Positions 7,584 to 15,839 are shown, counted from the first letter of the stretch. The stretch is DNA of 17,885 bases from CAZIGK01 sp964538615 (GCA_964538615.1 CAZIGK010000038.1:1-17885); one strand, 5' to 3'. Notes: generated from the sequence alone by a model not told the origin. Numbers and translations: made by a program.

Positions 7584-9842
7584 CTACGCCTGCATCCGCT
7601 GCCAGCCGAAATCACGTTGCAGGTACCAGACCTCATGGCTTTCCGGCTCAATGCACACCAGTTGCACCCAGCCATTACCAAAGAGTTTCTGCAACACCGC
7701 CTGCGCCTGAATAATGCTATCCAGCCGTTTCCGTGGGGCATATACCACGGTCATCAGGCGCTGTGGCTCATGATACGGCGTATCATCATCCGCATAGACA
7801 GATTGTAGGGGCAGCCCAGTCATCAGATCGCTGGCATTACCCTGCATCACGCCTATTTTACCCGTTACATTTTTGGTGACTTTGCTGCCCGCTCCGTAGG
7901 TAACGGGTTGCAGAGTGGAGCATAAATATTGGGTATTAATCCATTCGGCAACCACCATCGGCGCGGTCAGAATGGTGGTTAAGGCTGTACCGCTTGTATC
8001 CTGTGCCGGGTCATACGAGTGTAAAAATACCCTCCCCTGCAAATCTACCCGCTCGCTCAGGCTCCGAGGTGCCACCAGAAATGCAGCGTTCCGCGCCAGA
8101 CCCCATTCCGGGCGGGCTTCCGCCCAGTTGCAGGCACGCCGCTCTATGGCTTTTCGCACGGAAGCAGAAGCCCTGATGTACCGCATCGTGGCCAGCCGTA
8201 CCGCATTATTGCGCTCTCGCGCTTCTTCCAAATCCGCCTTCAGTTCCAGCAACCGCATGGTTTGCCGCTCGCTCAAACTCAGCGTTTCCGTATAGATTTG
8301 CACCGCATCCGTGGTCGTGTCATGCTCAGCCGCCATAAAACATGTCGCATCCGGCACCTGAATCCCTTGCTGCGCCAGATACGCCCGCACCTCGGCACGG
8401 TTCAGTATCATCGCCAGAATCCGAGCGTTGCTGGCACCATGGCGCCCACCGCACGCCCCACAATCCAACGCCGTTGCAAAGGCATTGTTCCGGGTGGTGC
8501 TGCCATGTCCACACATGATCACTAAAGGAGCAAACCGTTGCGTCAGCCCCATCATGCGCAAAGCACCTTCGGCATAGGTACATTGCTCTGCCAGCGTCAT
8601 ATGTGCCAGTGACGGCTGTGGCTCATGTGTCGGGCGAATGGCCTGCACCGCCGTCTGCTTGAGCCGTTCTGCCATGTCCGGAGCAAAACAGCGCATGGCC
8701 ATCCAGACCCCGCTGGCGGCACCCAGCGTTTCCACCAGCGCAAACGGCGTGGTCATACTGTATTTTACAGACTGATACAGCCGCTTGACGCCCCACAAAC
8801 GCTGCTGCCCAACATGCAGATGCGCCTGCTCATCCTCCCCACAGCAGGGGCTTTCCACCACCCGATGCTGTGGCTGCAATAACACCGGGCAGGACGCGTA
8901 GGTTTCTCCCGTCACGGCATCCTCAATCTGTACCGGCACCCCGAAAAATCCGGCAAACCCGAACGTTTCATACTCTCCCGTGGCTTCCAGTGCACGGCGG
9001 AACGGTTCCGACCGTACATCAATGCAAAACACCAGTTGCGCGGAGGGCATCCTTGCGGCTGGCAAGGGTTGCCCAGCCAATGCCCGCAACAAAGCAGGAC
9101 GATACGCCTGCTCTGCTTTCTCAATGGCGGGCATATAATCCGGGTGTTGTCCGGTATATGCCGTAGCCTGTGTGTGCCATGCCAGTAACTGGCGGGCTTC
9201 TGGCCATAACAGGCACGTCAGAGCCAACCGCATCGCCAGATAATCTTCCTGCGTCAGCGGATGCGAATGTTCACGATCCAACCCGGCCCACTCGGTGCGG
9301 TATTTCACATGCGCCGCCCAGCCGGGCAGGGTCGTCAGCATCAGGCGCAGAAAAAGTGCCCGCTCATTCCCGGCAATCCGCAACGCGTTCAGGCATTGTT
9401 CAATCGCCTGTTCTGCCTGTTGTGGCAGTTGGCGCAGCCAGCGTTGCTTATTCTTGCTACGCCCATGCAGCCGCACATCATGCAGAGCCAGTTGCCGCCA
9501 GGCGGCATACAACCCTTCAGCGCGCAGCGGCATGCTTAGGGTAGCTTGCCCTTCATCCGTGAAGACCTGCATCCATTTCAGGGTTTCGCGGTTGATGGCA
9601 TCCATGCCTGCGGGCAGCTCTATTTGTTCAAAATACACCTGTCCCTGCCGCAAGGCCTCTTCCACCGGCAGATCTTCCAGCCCTTGCAGCGGGTTCACCG
9701 CAATCAGGTTTTTCAGCGGCCAGAATGGAGCAATAGCCTGAAAACTCTGGCGCACCAGCTCAGGTAGCGCGCTTGGCTGCATCTCCACCGTTTCGATCTT
9801 TCGTGTCATAGGTGCCTTTTGAGGGATAGGGCGTGCCTGCAT
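7584..9842 (-). CDS. dabA: DabA, inorganic-carbon uptake subunit (UPF0753/DUF2309)
   Basis: DabA is the beta-carbonic-anhydrase-like, zinc-binding subunit of the DAB system. With the membrane subunit DabB it is thought to convert CO2 to bicarbonate in one direction in the cytoplasm, driven by a cation gradient. The 752-residue product carries all four residues reported for Halothiobacillus DabA: C273 and D275 (FCIDVRSEPFRR), H446 (MCGHGST) and C461 (LDCGACGGRHG). The spacings (2, 171, 15 residues) equal those between C351, D353, H524 and C539 as I recall them. The N-terminal region APFWPLKNLIAVNPLQGLE is also typical. AAGGAG lies eight bases before the ATG at 9842, which decides the start. 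It is the second gene of the dabB-dabA operon, 12 bases after dabB. Confidence 0.93.
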   Translation of the reverse strand: MQARPIPQKAPMTRKIETVEMQPSALPELVRQSFQAIAPFWPLKNLIAVNPLQGLEDLPVEEALRQGQVYFEQIELPAGMDAINRETLKWMQVFTDEGQATLSMPLRAEGLYAAWRQLALHDVRLHGRSKNKQRWLRQLPQQAEQAIEQCLNALRIAGNERALFLRLMLTTLPGWAAHVKYRTEWAGLDREHSHPLTQEDYLAMRLALTCLLWPEARQLLAWHTQATAYTGQHPDYMPAIEKAEQAYRPALLRALAGQPLPAARMPSAQLVFCIDVRSEPFRRALEATGEYETFGFAGFFGVPVQIEDAVTGETYASCPVLLQPQHRVVESPCCGEDEQAHLHVGQQRLWGVKRLYQSVKYSMTTPFALVETLGAASGVWMAMRCFAPDMAERLKQTAVQAIRPTHEPQPSLAHMTLAEQCTYAEGALRMMGLTQRFAPLVIMCGHGSTTRNNAFATALDCGACGGRHGASNARILAMILNRAEVRAYLAQQGIQVPDATCFMAAEHDTTTDAVQIYTETLSLSERQTMRLLELKADLEEARERNNAVRLATMRYIRASASVRKAIERRACNWAEARPEWGLARNAAFLVAPRSLSERVDLQGRVFLHSYDPAQDTSGTALTTILTAPMVVAEWINTQYLCSTLQPVTYGAGSKVTKNVTGKIGVMQGNASDLMTGLPLQSVYADDDTPYHEPQRLMTVVYAPRKRLDSIIQAQAVLQKLFGNGWVQLVCIEPESHEVWYLQRDFGWQRMQA

Positions 9843-9854
9843 GGTATCATCTCC

Positions 9855-11198
9855 TTAAACACGATAATGGTTGCGGTGTGTGGTTACCGTCGCCGGATGT
9901 GGCTGGCTCGCATTCAGCATGGCAACATAGGTGCGCAGCAGGGCTGGTGAGGTTCCGGCGCGTTTGTCCGCCCCCGGACGCAGGAACAAAAACCCCACCC
10001 ACGCCAGAACCAGCAGCGCCATACCCAGCACGTGCAACCCATTCAATGGCAGAGGTTGCATGCGCTGCATCGGTTCCATCCACCAGCCAATCAACCAGAC
10101 GCTACCGCCGTAGGCTAACCCAGCAATGGCTGTTACCAGCATAGCCAGCGGCAATCGGCTAAAGGGCTTATCACGCAGCAGGGGCATCGCCAGTTGGGCA
10201 CCGCCCAGTAGTGCAATCAACAGCAGCACCATGGTCGTATCACCCGCCAGCCAGCTTTTACCGCTGGCCTGCGCGAAACCCAGACTCGCCAAAGCCCCGC
10301 ACAACAGGGAGGCAACAAAAACCGTTCCCGCTGGCGGGTAACCTAAGTCTAACCGCCGCTCCTGCGCTACCCCGCCGCTGGCCAAAAACAAATAGGCTTT
10401 AAACATGCCGTGCCACACCAGATGCGCCACCGCCGCCGGAAACAGCCCCAACCCGCATTGCGCCATCATAAAGCCCATTTGCCCCATGGTAGAGCAGGCC
10501 AGCATCCGCTTCACATCGCTCTGCATCAGTTTCCAGACCGTGCCCAGCAGTGCAGAAATCACCCCCAACAGAAACACCGCATGCAACAGCGTTGGCACCT
10601 GTAGATATAACGGGGCAAAGCGCACCAGCAAAAAGCCGCCGCCATTCACCAAACCCGCATGCATCATGGCAGATACCACGGTCGGGGAATTGAGAGAACT
10701 GGTCAGCCAGCGGTGAAATGGCCAAATGGCGGATTGCACCAGCGCAGCCAGTAGAATTAGACACAAAGCAGGCAGCAATGGCGGCGTTACGGACTGTTGC
10801 AAGACGGCTTCCACCGTGCTGACACCCATCATCTGATGCAATATCAGAAAGGCAACAGCCAGTGCCACCGCACCCATCGCCTGATACGCTCCGGTTAACA
10901 GCCCGGCAGCTTTCGCGGCCCGCCAGCCGGTTTTATGCATCATCAGCCGCATCAGCAATAGGTTGCTGGCGCACCAACCCGCCCAGAATAAGGCCAGATG
11001 ATTGGCTGTCACCATCACGCCCACCGCCAGCAACAGCATGCTCAACTGCGCAAAGAACGCCCCGTAACGCCGATCACCACGCAAATGGTCGCGGGCAAAC
11101 CATGCGACACAGGCACCAATGCTGACCACCAGCATCAGCATAATACTGCTCAGGGCGTCCCACAGAAACCATGGCTGCATGATGGAAAGTGCCGACAT
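9855..11198 (-). CDS. dabB: DabB, NuoL-like membrane subunit of the DAB inorganic-carbon pump
   Basis: This is a proton-conducting-transporter family protein (relative of NuoL/MrpA) that provides the membrane part and presumably the ion path for DabA. The 447-residue product has roughly a dozen hydrophobic helices. Conserved stretches include AIWPFHRWLTSSLNSPTVVS, MMHAGLVNGGGFLLVRFAPL and STMGQMGFMMAQCGLG, then HLVWHGMFKAYLFLASGG, all typical of DabB and NuoL antiporter-like cores. The frame opens at 11231, but the ATG at 11198 has TAGGAG five bases upstream, so I place the start there. Length is at the short end for this family as I remember it, perhaps because fewer terminal helices are present. 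First gene of dabBA and divergent from a lysR gene. Confidence 0.9.
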   Translation of the reverse strand: MSALSIMQPWFLWDALSSIMLMLVVSIGACVAWFARDHLRGDRRYGAFFAQLSMLLLAVGVMVTANHLALFWAGWCASNLLLMRLMMHKTGWRAAKAAGLLTGAYQAMGAVALAVAFLILHQMMGVSTVEAVLQQSVTPPLLPALCLILLAALVQSAIWPFHRWLTSSLNSPTVVSAMMHAGLVNGGGFLLVRFAPLYLQVPTLLHAVFLLGVISALLGTVWKLMQSDVKRMLACSTMGQMGFMMAQCGLGLFPAAVAHLVWHGMFKAYLFLASGGVAQERRLDLGYPPAGTVFVASLLCGALASLGFAQASGKSWLAGDTTMVLLLIALLGGAQLAMPLLRDKPFSRLPLAMLVTAIAGLAYGGSVWLIGWWMEPMQRMQPLPLNGLHVLGMALLVLAWVGFLFLRPGADKRAGTSPALLRTYVAMLNASQPHPATVTTHRNHYRV

Positions 11199-11206
11199 GT
11201 CATCTC

Positions 11207-11255
11207 CTAATCTATTAGCTATTCTACGCATATTCTGGTAGACTATTAAATATGC
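11207..11255. promoter_or_regulatory. dabB-lysR intergenic region: candidate dabB promoter and dyads
   Basis: A minus-strand candidate promoter for dabB is TTAATA (complement of 11244-11249), 17 bases, TAGAAT (complement of 11221-11226). Three inverted repeats cover it: CTAAT-N2-ATTAG (11207-11218) at the predicted start of transcription and ribosome-binding site; TCTAC-N10-GTAGA (11223-11242) between the -10 and -35; and GCATATT-N14-AATATGC (11228-11255) over the -35. LysR-type regulators bind such interrupted dyads, and this is the region between the regulator and its likely target. The promoter and the link to LysR are inferred; the dyads are seen directly. Confidence 0.5.
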
Positions 11256-11297
11256 TGATATAAGTAAAACGCCTTATAGTTATCACCATCATTAGAA

Positions 11298-12146
11298 ATG
11301 CTTATGAATATAGACACCATCACTCTGCATTGTTTTATCGCCGTCGCAGAGACAGGCAGCTTCACGCGTGCTGCGGAACGTGTCGGCCGCACACAATCCG
11401 CCATCAGCCAGCAAATCAGCAAGCTGGAGCATCTACTGGACAAGCCCCTGCTGGTACGCGGTAAAAGCTTTGCCCTCACACCGGAGGGGGAGGTCTTTCT
11501 CAGTTATGCGCGTCAGATTTTCGCTCTGCACCGGGAAGCGTTGGATCGCTTCAAGGAACCGGAACTGGAAGGGGAGGTACGCTTCGGCCTGCCAGAAAAC
11601 TTTGCCAGCGTCTATCTCTCTGAAGTACTGGCAGATTTTTCGCGCATTCACCCGCGCATTTTGCTGTATATTGAGTGCGATCTCACCCTGAACCTCTATG
11701 AACGCTTCCGGCAAAAAGAGTTTGATCTGGTGCTGGTGAAAATGAACCAGCCGGACGACTTTCCCAACGGGCTGGATGTCTGGTCAGAACCCTTAAAATG
11801 GGTGGGAGATACCAACCTGATTGACCCGCACAAACCCTTGCCGCTGGTGCTGGCACCGCAACCCTGTGTTTACCGTGCGGCTGCTTTGCAAGCACTGGAA
11901 GAGGCAGGCCGCGCCTGGCGGCTGGTCTTCTCCAGCCCCAGTTATGCCGGGGCGTTGGCCGCAGTCAGGGCAGGCATGGGGCTAACCATCATGCCGCCCA
12001 CCATGATTCCACCTGAACTCCCCGCGGTCGATGCTACCCTGCTCCCCCCGCTGGCAGATACCCATGTGTCGCTGCTGAAGCACCGGGCGGATAACCCGGC
12101 CATCAATACGCTGGAAGATTTTGTGCTACGCAGGTTACGGCATTAA
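11298..12146 (+). CDS. LysR-family transcriptional regulator
   Basis: The 282-residue product has the N-terminal LysR winged helix-turn-helix (about residues 6-65: FIAVAETGSFTRAAERVGRT, then SAISQQISKLEHLL). A linker helix and a periplasmic-binding-like effector domain follow (about 90-280). The gene is transcribed away from dabB with 99 bases between start codons, the usual geometry for a LysR regulator and its target, so control of dabBA is likely but not shown. The effector is unknown. Two ATGs are close together (11298 and 11304) and neither has a strong ribosome-binding site. The next gene (pirin family) follows 52 bases later on the same strand and may be co-transcribed. Confidence 0.93.
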   Translation: MLMNIDTITLHCFIAVAETGSFTRAAERVGRTQSAISQQISKLEHLLDKPLLVRGKSFALTPEGEVFLSYARQIFALHREALDRFKEPELEGEVRFGLPENFASVYLSEVLADFSRIHPRILLYIECDLTLNLYERFRQKEFDLVLVKMNQPDDFPNGLDVWSEPLKWVGDTNLIDPHKPLPLVLAPQPCVYRAAALQALEEAGRAWRLVFSSPSYAGALAAVRAGMGLTIMPPTMIPPELPAVDATLLPPLADTHVSLLKHRADNPAINTLEDFVLRRLRH

Positions 12147-12198
12147 ATAAACAGGAAAAGTACATCGCATTACCACACGCCATACGGAGGCTCTCCTC

Positions 12199-12909
12199 AT
12201 GTTCACACACTATCCCTTCACGTCTTTGGGGCATATCAACCACGGCTGGCTGGATGCCCGGCACCATTTCAGCTTTGGCCATTACCGCAATCCGGAACGT
12301 ATCGGCTTTGGTGCCTTGCTGGTCATTAATGATGATACGGTGGCACCCGGCACCGGGTTTGATACGCATCCTCACCGCGATATGGAAATTATTACCTATG
12401 TCCGGCAAGGTGCCATCACGCATGAAGACAGCATGGGTAATGTTGGGCGTACCGCTGCCGGAGATGTGCAGGTTATGAGTGCAGGCAGCGGCATTCACCA
12501 TGCGGAATATAATCGGGAATCTATTCCCACACGTCTGTACCAGATCTGGATCCGTCCAAACGCGACCGGGCTTTCCCCTCGTTGGGATGCACGGCAGTTC
12601 CCCAAACAATCCCGCATCGATGGCACATTGCCGCTGCTGGTTTCTGGCCGCACAGAAGACGCAGACACCGGCGCGCTCTTCATCCACCAGGATGCCGCTA
12701 TCTACGGTGGACAACTCGCCGCCAACACACGGCTGAACCACCCCATACAGCGCGGTGCCTATCTGCTGGTATCGGAAGGTTCCATACAGATTGGCGAGAC
12801 AGTGCTGCACGCCGGTGACGGTGCCGAAATCAGCGCGGAGCCGGATTTTCAACTAAAAACCCTGACCCATGCAGAACTTCTGCTGATTGAGGTACCCCTC
12901 AACCTGTAG
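12199..12909 (+). CDS. Pirin-family bicupin protein (YhhW-like, possible quercetin dioxygenase)
   Basis: The 236-residue product is a two-domain cupin. The metal ligands of the N-terminal cupin are present at H57, H59 (THPHRDMEI), H101 and E103 (GSGIHHAEYN), the same numbers as in E. coli YhhW as I recall. YhhW and human pirin show quercetin 2,3-dioxygenase activity in vitro, but the physiological substrate is generally not known. The C-terminal cupin (about 130-232) lacks an obvious metal site, as is usual. GGAGG sits eight bases before the ATG. This sequence can fold on itself as GGAG-GCT-CTCC, so the ribosome-binding site may be partly masked. Lies just after the lysR gene on the same strand. 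Confidence 0.92.
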   Translation: MFTHYPFTSLGHINHGWLDARHHFSFGHYRNPERIGFGALLVINDDTVAPGTGFDTHPHRDMEIITYVRQGAITHEDSMGNVGRTAAGDVQVMSAGSGIHHAEYNRESIPTRLYQIWIRPNATGLSPRWDARQFPKQSRIDGTLPLLVSGRTEDADTGALFIHQDAAIYGGQLAANTRLNHPIQRGAYLLVSEGSIQIGETVLHAGDGAEISAEPDFQLKTLTHAELLLIEVPLNL

Positions 12910-12952
12910 CCACTCTCCCCCCACTGTGCCATTTATACCACAGCTCCCACAC

Positions 12953-12983
12953 AAAGCCCGTTTCGCTTCCGCAAACAGGCTTT
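12953..12983 (+). terminator. Candidate terminator after the pirin-family gene
   Basis: An 11-base stem (AAAGCCCGTTT with AAACAGGCTTT, one C/A mismatch) has a nine-base loop and is followed by ATCTTCATTT. The T-run is poor, but position (44 bases after the stop codon) and stem strength suit a terminator. A separate A/T-type dyad, AAGGTT-N6-AACCTT (12998-13015), follows. Confidence 0.45.
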
Positions 12984-13024
12984 ATCTTCATTTGGTTAAG
13001 GTTTTTTTTAACCTTGCTGCCGTA

Positions 13025-13065
13025 GGTTGCGTCCTGATGGTAATTTTACGCAACCCCTAATCAGG
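13025..13065 (+). promoter_or_regulatory. Interleaved inverted repeats in the leader of the OmpA-like gene
   Basis: Two perfect inverted repeats overlap in A-B-A'-B' order: GGTTGCGT (13025-13032) with ACGCAACC (13048-13055), and CCTGAT (13033-13038) with ATCAGG (13060-13065). The last element contains the AGG of the probable ribosome-binding site ten bases before the ATG at 13076. In RNA they could form a pseudoknot or two exclusive hairpins that hide or free that site. As DNA the first pair could be an operator. No confident promoter was found. Confidence 0.5.
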
Positions 13066-13075
13066 TGAATAGACC

Positions 13076-13642
13076 ATGAAACACTCTTTGAAGACACTGG
13101 CCTTTACGGCCGCAATCGCTGCTATGGCTCTGCCTTTGACAGCACAGGCACAAACCGCGACCGATCAAAAAGTCGTGCACGACATCCGTGGCGACGTTGT
13201 CCGCGATATTCGCGGCAACTGCGTGGAAACCAAATGGCAAGCTGATAAAGCCGAGTGCGGCGTAGCAGCACCGGATTATTTCTCCCGCATGGAAGTGGTG
13301 TATTTCGGCTATGACAGTGCTGCGATCAAGCCAGAAGAAAAAGCCAAGCTGGATGCTTTCGTGGCAGCCAATCAGGATGCGAAGGATGTCGTGACCTTCC
13401 GCATCACCGGTTACGCAGACCAAACCGGCAATGAAGCCTACAACCGCGCTCTGTCCCTGAAGCGTGCAGAAGCGGTACGTGGCTATCTGGCGGCCAATGG
13501 CTTCAATACCAGTGCAGCGCAAGTCGCAGGCATGGGGGAAAGCAACTCCGTGACCGATTGCAAAGCGGCAAATAAAAAATCCCTCATTCAGTGCCTCGCA
13601 CCGGATCGCCGCGTGGAAATTACCGTGGAAGGCGCAAAATAA
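13076..13642 (+). CDS. Short OmpA-C (peptidoglycan-binding) outer-envelope protein
   Basis: The 188-residue product has a Sec signal peptide (cleavage after AQA, about residue 25). A short N-terminal segment carries a seven-residue repeat (VVHDIRG, VVRDIRG) and two cysteines (GNCVETKW and AECG), probably a disulfide. An OmpA C-terminal domain follows (about 78-186). The domain shows YFGYDSAAIKP, TGYADQTGNEAYNRALSLKR with the Asp and Arg that bind diaminopimelate in peptidoglycan, and the final PDRRVEITVEG. There is no beta-barrel and no lipobox, so it is neither classic OmpA nor Pal. The second cysteine pair (DCKAANKKSLIQC) is also usual for OmpA-C domains. A strong terminator follows and an unusual structured leader precedes it. 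Confidence 0.88.
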   Translation: MKHSLKTLAFTAAIAAMALPLTAQAQTATDQKVVHDIRGDVVRDIRGNCVETKWQADKAECGVAAPDYFSRMEVVYFGYDSAAIKPEEKAKLDAFVAANQDAKDVVTFRITGYADQTGNEAYNRALSLKRAEAVRGYLAANGFNTSAAQVAGMGESNSVTDCKAANKKSLIQCLAPDRRVEITVEGAK

Positions 13643-13666
13643 GCGCAATAGACGGCATCTACATGC

Positions 13667-13705
13667 ACAACACCCGCAGGTTATCCCTGCGGGTGTTGTT
13701 GTTTT
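13667..13705 (+). terminator. Strong Rho-independent terminator
   Basis: A perfect 14-base stem (ACAACACCCGCAGG with CCTGCGGGTGTTGT) around the five-base loop TTATC is followed by TGTTTT. It starts 24 bases after the stop codon of the OmpA-like gene and separates it from metH. The minus-strand reading lacks a good T-run. Confidence 0.9.
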
Positions 13706-13797
13706 CATCCTTATCCCGTTCCTGAACGCATTGTCACTTTGCATTTTGCTCCCATGTGCTTATGCTGCCCGCAACAGCACTCTATCGGGAAACCATC

Positions 13798-15647
13798 ATG
13801 CATCTACGCGATTTTCTGGAACATTCCGTCCTGCTACTGGATGGTGCCATGGGCACCCAGATTCAGGCTCTGGACTGGGACATTGACAAAGACTTTCAAG
13901 GGCTGGAGAACTGCTCCGAGATTCTCAATATCACCCGTCCAGACTTTGTGCGCCAGGTGCATCGCAACTATTTTGCCGCCGGTTCCGATGCCGTAGAAAC
14001 CAATAGCTTCGGTGGCTCTATCCTCACGTTGGGCGAATTTGGCCTACAAGACCAGTGCTTCCACATCAACAAGGTCGCGGCGGAACTGGCCTGTGAAGCA
14101 CGGGATCAATTCCGCTCCGATGGACGTCCGCGCTATATTTTTGGTGCCATTGGCCCCGGCACTAAACTCCCCAGCCTCGGCCATGTGGATTATGACACGC
14201 TGGAAGCCTCCTTCCTCACGCAGGCAGAAGGGTTGATTGCCGGCGGAGTCGATGCCCTGCTCATTGAAACCTGTCAGGATCCTCTGCAAATCAAAGCTGC
14301 GGTCAATGCCTGCAAACAGGCCATTGCCGCCTCCGGCAAGGATATTCCCATTCAGGTACAAATTACCGTGGAAACCACAGGCACCATGCTGGTCGGCACG
14401 GAGACCGCCGCCGCTGCCGCCATTATTGATGCCCTGAATGTGCCCATCCTGGGGATGAACTGCGCCACCGGCCCGCAGGAAATGGCCAGCCATGTGCGCT
14501 GGCTGGCAGAAAACTGGCCGGGAAAACTCTCGCTCTTGCCCAATGCCGGCCTGCCGGAACTAGTGGAGGGCAAAGTGCATTTTCCTCTCTCTCCCACGGA
14601 AATGGCCAAATGGCTGCAACGGTTCCTGCAGGAAGATGGGCTAAACATCATCGGCGGTTGCTGCGGCACCAACGAAACCCATATCGCCGCACTGGATGCC
14701 ATGCTGCGTGAGCTTGCTCCGGCGGGACAACATCGCCCCCGCCCGAAACAACGCCAGTTCGCATGGGTACCCTCGCTGGCCTCATTGTTCCAGCCCGTGG
14801 CGCTCCGGCAGGAAAACGCCATTCTTTCCATCGGGGAACGCTGTAATGCAAACGGTTCCAAACGCTTCCGTGAGGCGCAAGCGCGGGAAGACTGGGATGA
14901 ATGTATCGCCATGGCGCGGGAACAAGTGTTACAGGAAGGCGCGCACACCATTGACCTATGCACCGCCTATGTCGGACGCAATGAAGTGCGGGATATGACG
15001 GAAATCCTCACCCGCATGCGCGGCAGCATCACGGCTCCGGTGGTCATTGACTCCACGGAACTCAACGTGCTGGAGGCCGCACTCAAACTCTACGGCGGCA
15101 AGGCGGTCATCAACTCTATCAATTTTGAAGATGGAGAAGACCCCGCCCACAAGCGCATGCAACTGGCGCGTAAATTCGGTGCCGCTGTCATTGCACTCAC
15201 CATTGATGAACAGGGCATGGCCAAGGATGTCGCGGGCAAACTGGCGCTTACCGAACGGCTATATGATTTTGCCTGCAATCACTATGGCCTCCCCCCGTCG
15301 GATTTCATGGTAGATCCCCTCACCTTTACCATCTGCACCGGCAATGCGGATGACCGGCTGCTAGGGCTGCATACGCTGGATGCGATTGAGGCGATTGCAC
15401 AACGCTTCCCGGACATTCAAATCATCCTCGGCCTGTCCAATANNNNNNNNNNNNNNNNNNNNNCGGTCTCAACCCGGCGGCACGGCAGGTGCTTAACTCC
15501 GTCTTTCTGGATGAGGCGGTCAAGCGTGGCATGACCGGTGCCATCATCCATGTCAGCAAAATCCAGCCGTTGCACAGCATTCCCCCTCTGGAAGCAGAAA
15601 CCGCCCTTGACCTGATTTATGACCGCCGCCTGCCGCATGTGGCGTAA
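13798..15647 (+). CDS. metH: Methionine synthase, N-terminal half (homocysteine and folate domains), contains assembly gap
   Basis: This is the first half of cobalamin-dependent methionine synthase. The homocysteine-binding barrel (about 1-310) has DGAMGTQIQ near the start and the zinc cysteines C222 (GMNCATGP), C288 and C289 (GGCCGT). The methyltetrahydrofolate (pterin) barrel follows (about 340-600: GERCNANGSKRF, then DSTELNVLEAALK). Twenty-one Ns interrupt the gene at 15443-15463. Upstream coding is in the frame of the start codon up to GLSN, and downstream coding continues as GLNPAARQVLNSVFLDE to RRLPHVA and a TAA at 15645-15647. These parts are in different frames given 21 Ns. Homology predicts only seven missing bases (I-S-F completing ISFG), giving about 611 residues. 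The ATG at 13798 has GGGA nine bases upstream. The B12 and activation domains are in the next gene. Confidence 0.9.
15443..15463. other. Assembly gap (21 Ns) inside metH
   Basis: These are unknown bases. The reading frame before (codon starting 15442) and after (codon starting 15465) does not match with 21 bases, so the run is a placeholder length or the assembly is wrong here. A real length of seven bases (or seven plus a multiple of three) restores an intact methionine synthase. Confidence 0.97.
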
Positions 15648-15839
15648 TATTATCCCCCTGCCAGTAGTCTTCTATCCATCATGGCGTTTGTGCGGAAAGC
15701 GCATCTACATCTCTTTCGCTTGCGGAGAACCCTCTGTTAACGGACGCTTTCACAGCTGCCACTGCACAAGAATGGTTGCACCGACTGGCAACATAGCCTT
15801 TAGTATTCCATTCCCTAACCTCTCAATATTTATCGTATC
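15648..15839 (+). other. 192-nt non-coding spacer between the two metH halves
   Basis: In ordinary metH genes the pterin domain runs straight into the B12 cap domain. Here a 192-base stretch intervenes, with stops in the metH frame (TAA at 15645-15647, then further TAA and TAG codons). It contains an inverted pair TGCCAGT/ACTGGCA (15659-15665 and 15784-15790) and GAAAGCG/CGCTTTC. It also holds a loose promoter-like pair (TTGCAC, 17 bases, TTTAGT, starting about 15776). No recognisable protein, RNA or mobile-element end. One reading frame is open throughout (15619-15843), but its product looks like chance sequence. Confidence 0.7.

Noticed and set aside
11199..11231. Longer dabB start at 11231
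   Set aside because: It would include the candidate -10 box and the ribosome-binding site TAGGAG that serves the ATG at 11198.
13756..15534. metH reading frame as a 592-residue protein ending in VSTRRHGRC and beyond
   Set aside because: This depends on the 21-N gap being the true length. The sequence after the gap is only MetH-like in another frame, so the tail is an artefact. The upstream ATG at 13756 also lacks a ribosome-binding site and adds residues before the conserved start.
15659..15790. Mobile-element remnant bounded by TGCCAGT/ACTGGCA in the metH spacer
   Set aside because: The 7-base arms have no flanking target duplication and no transposase trace, and an inverted pair of that size over 130 bases can occur by chance.
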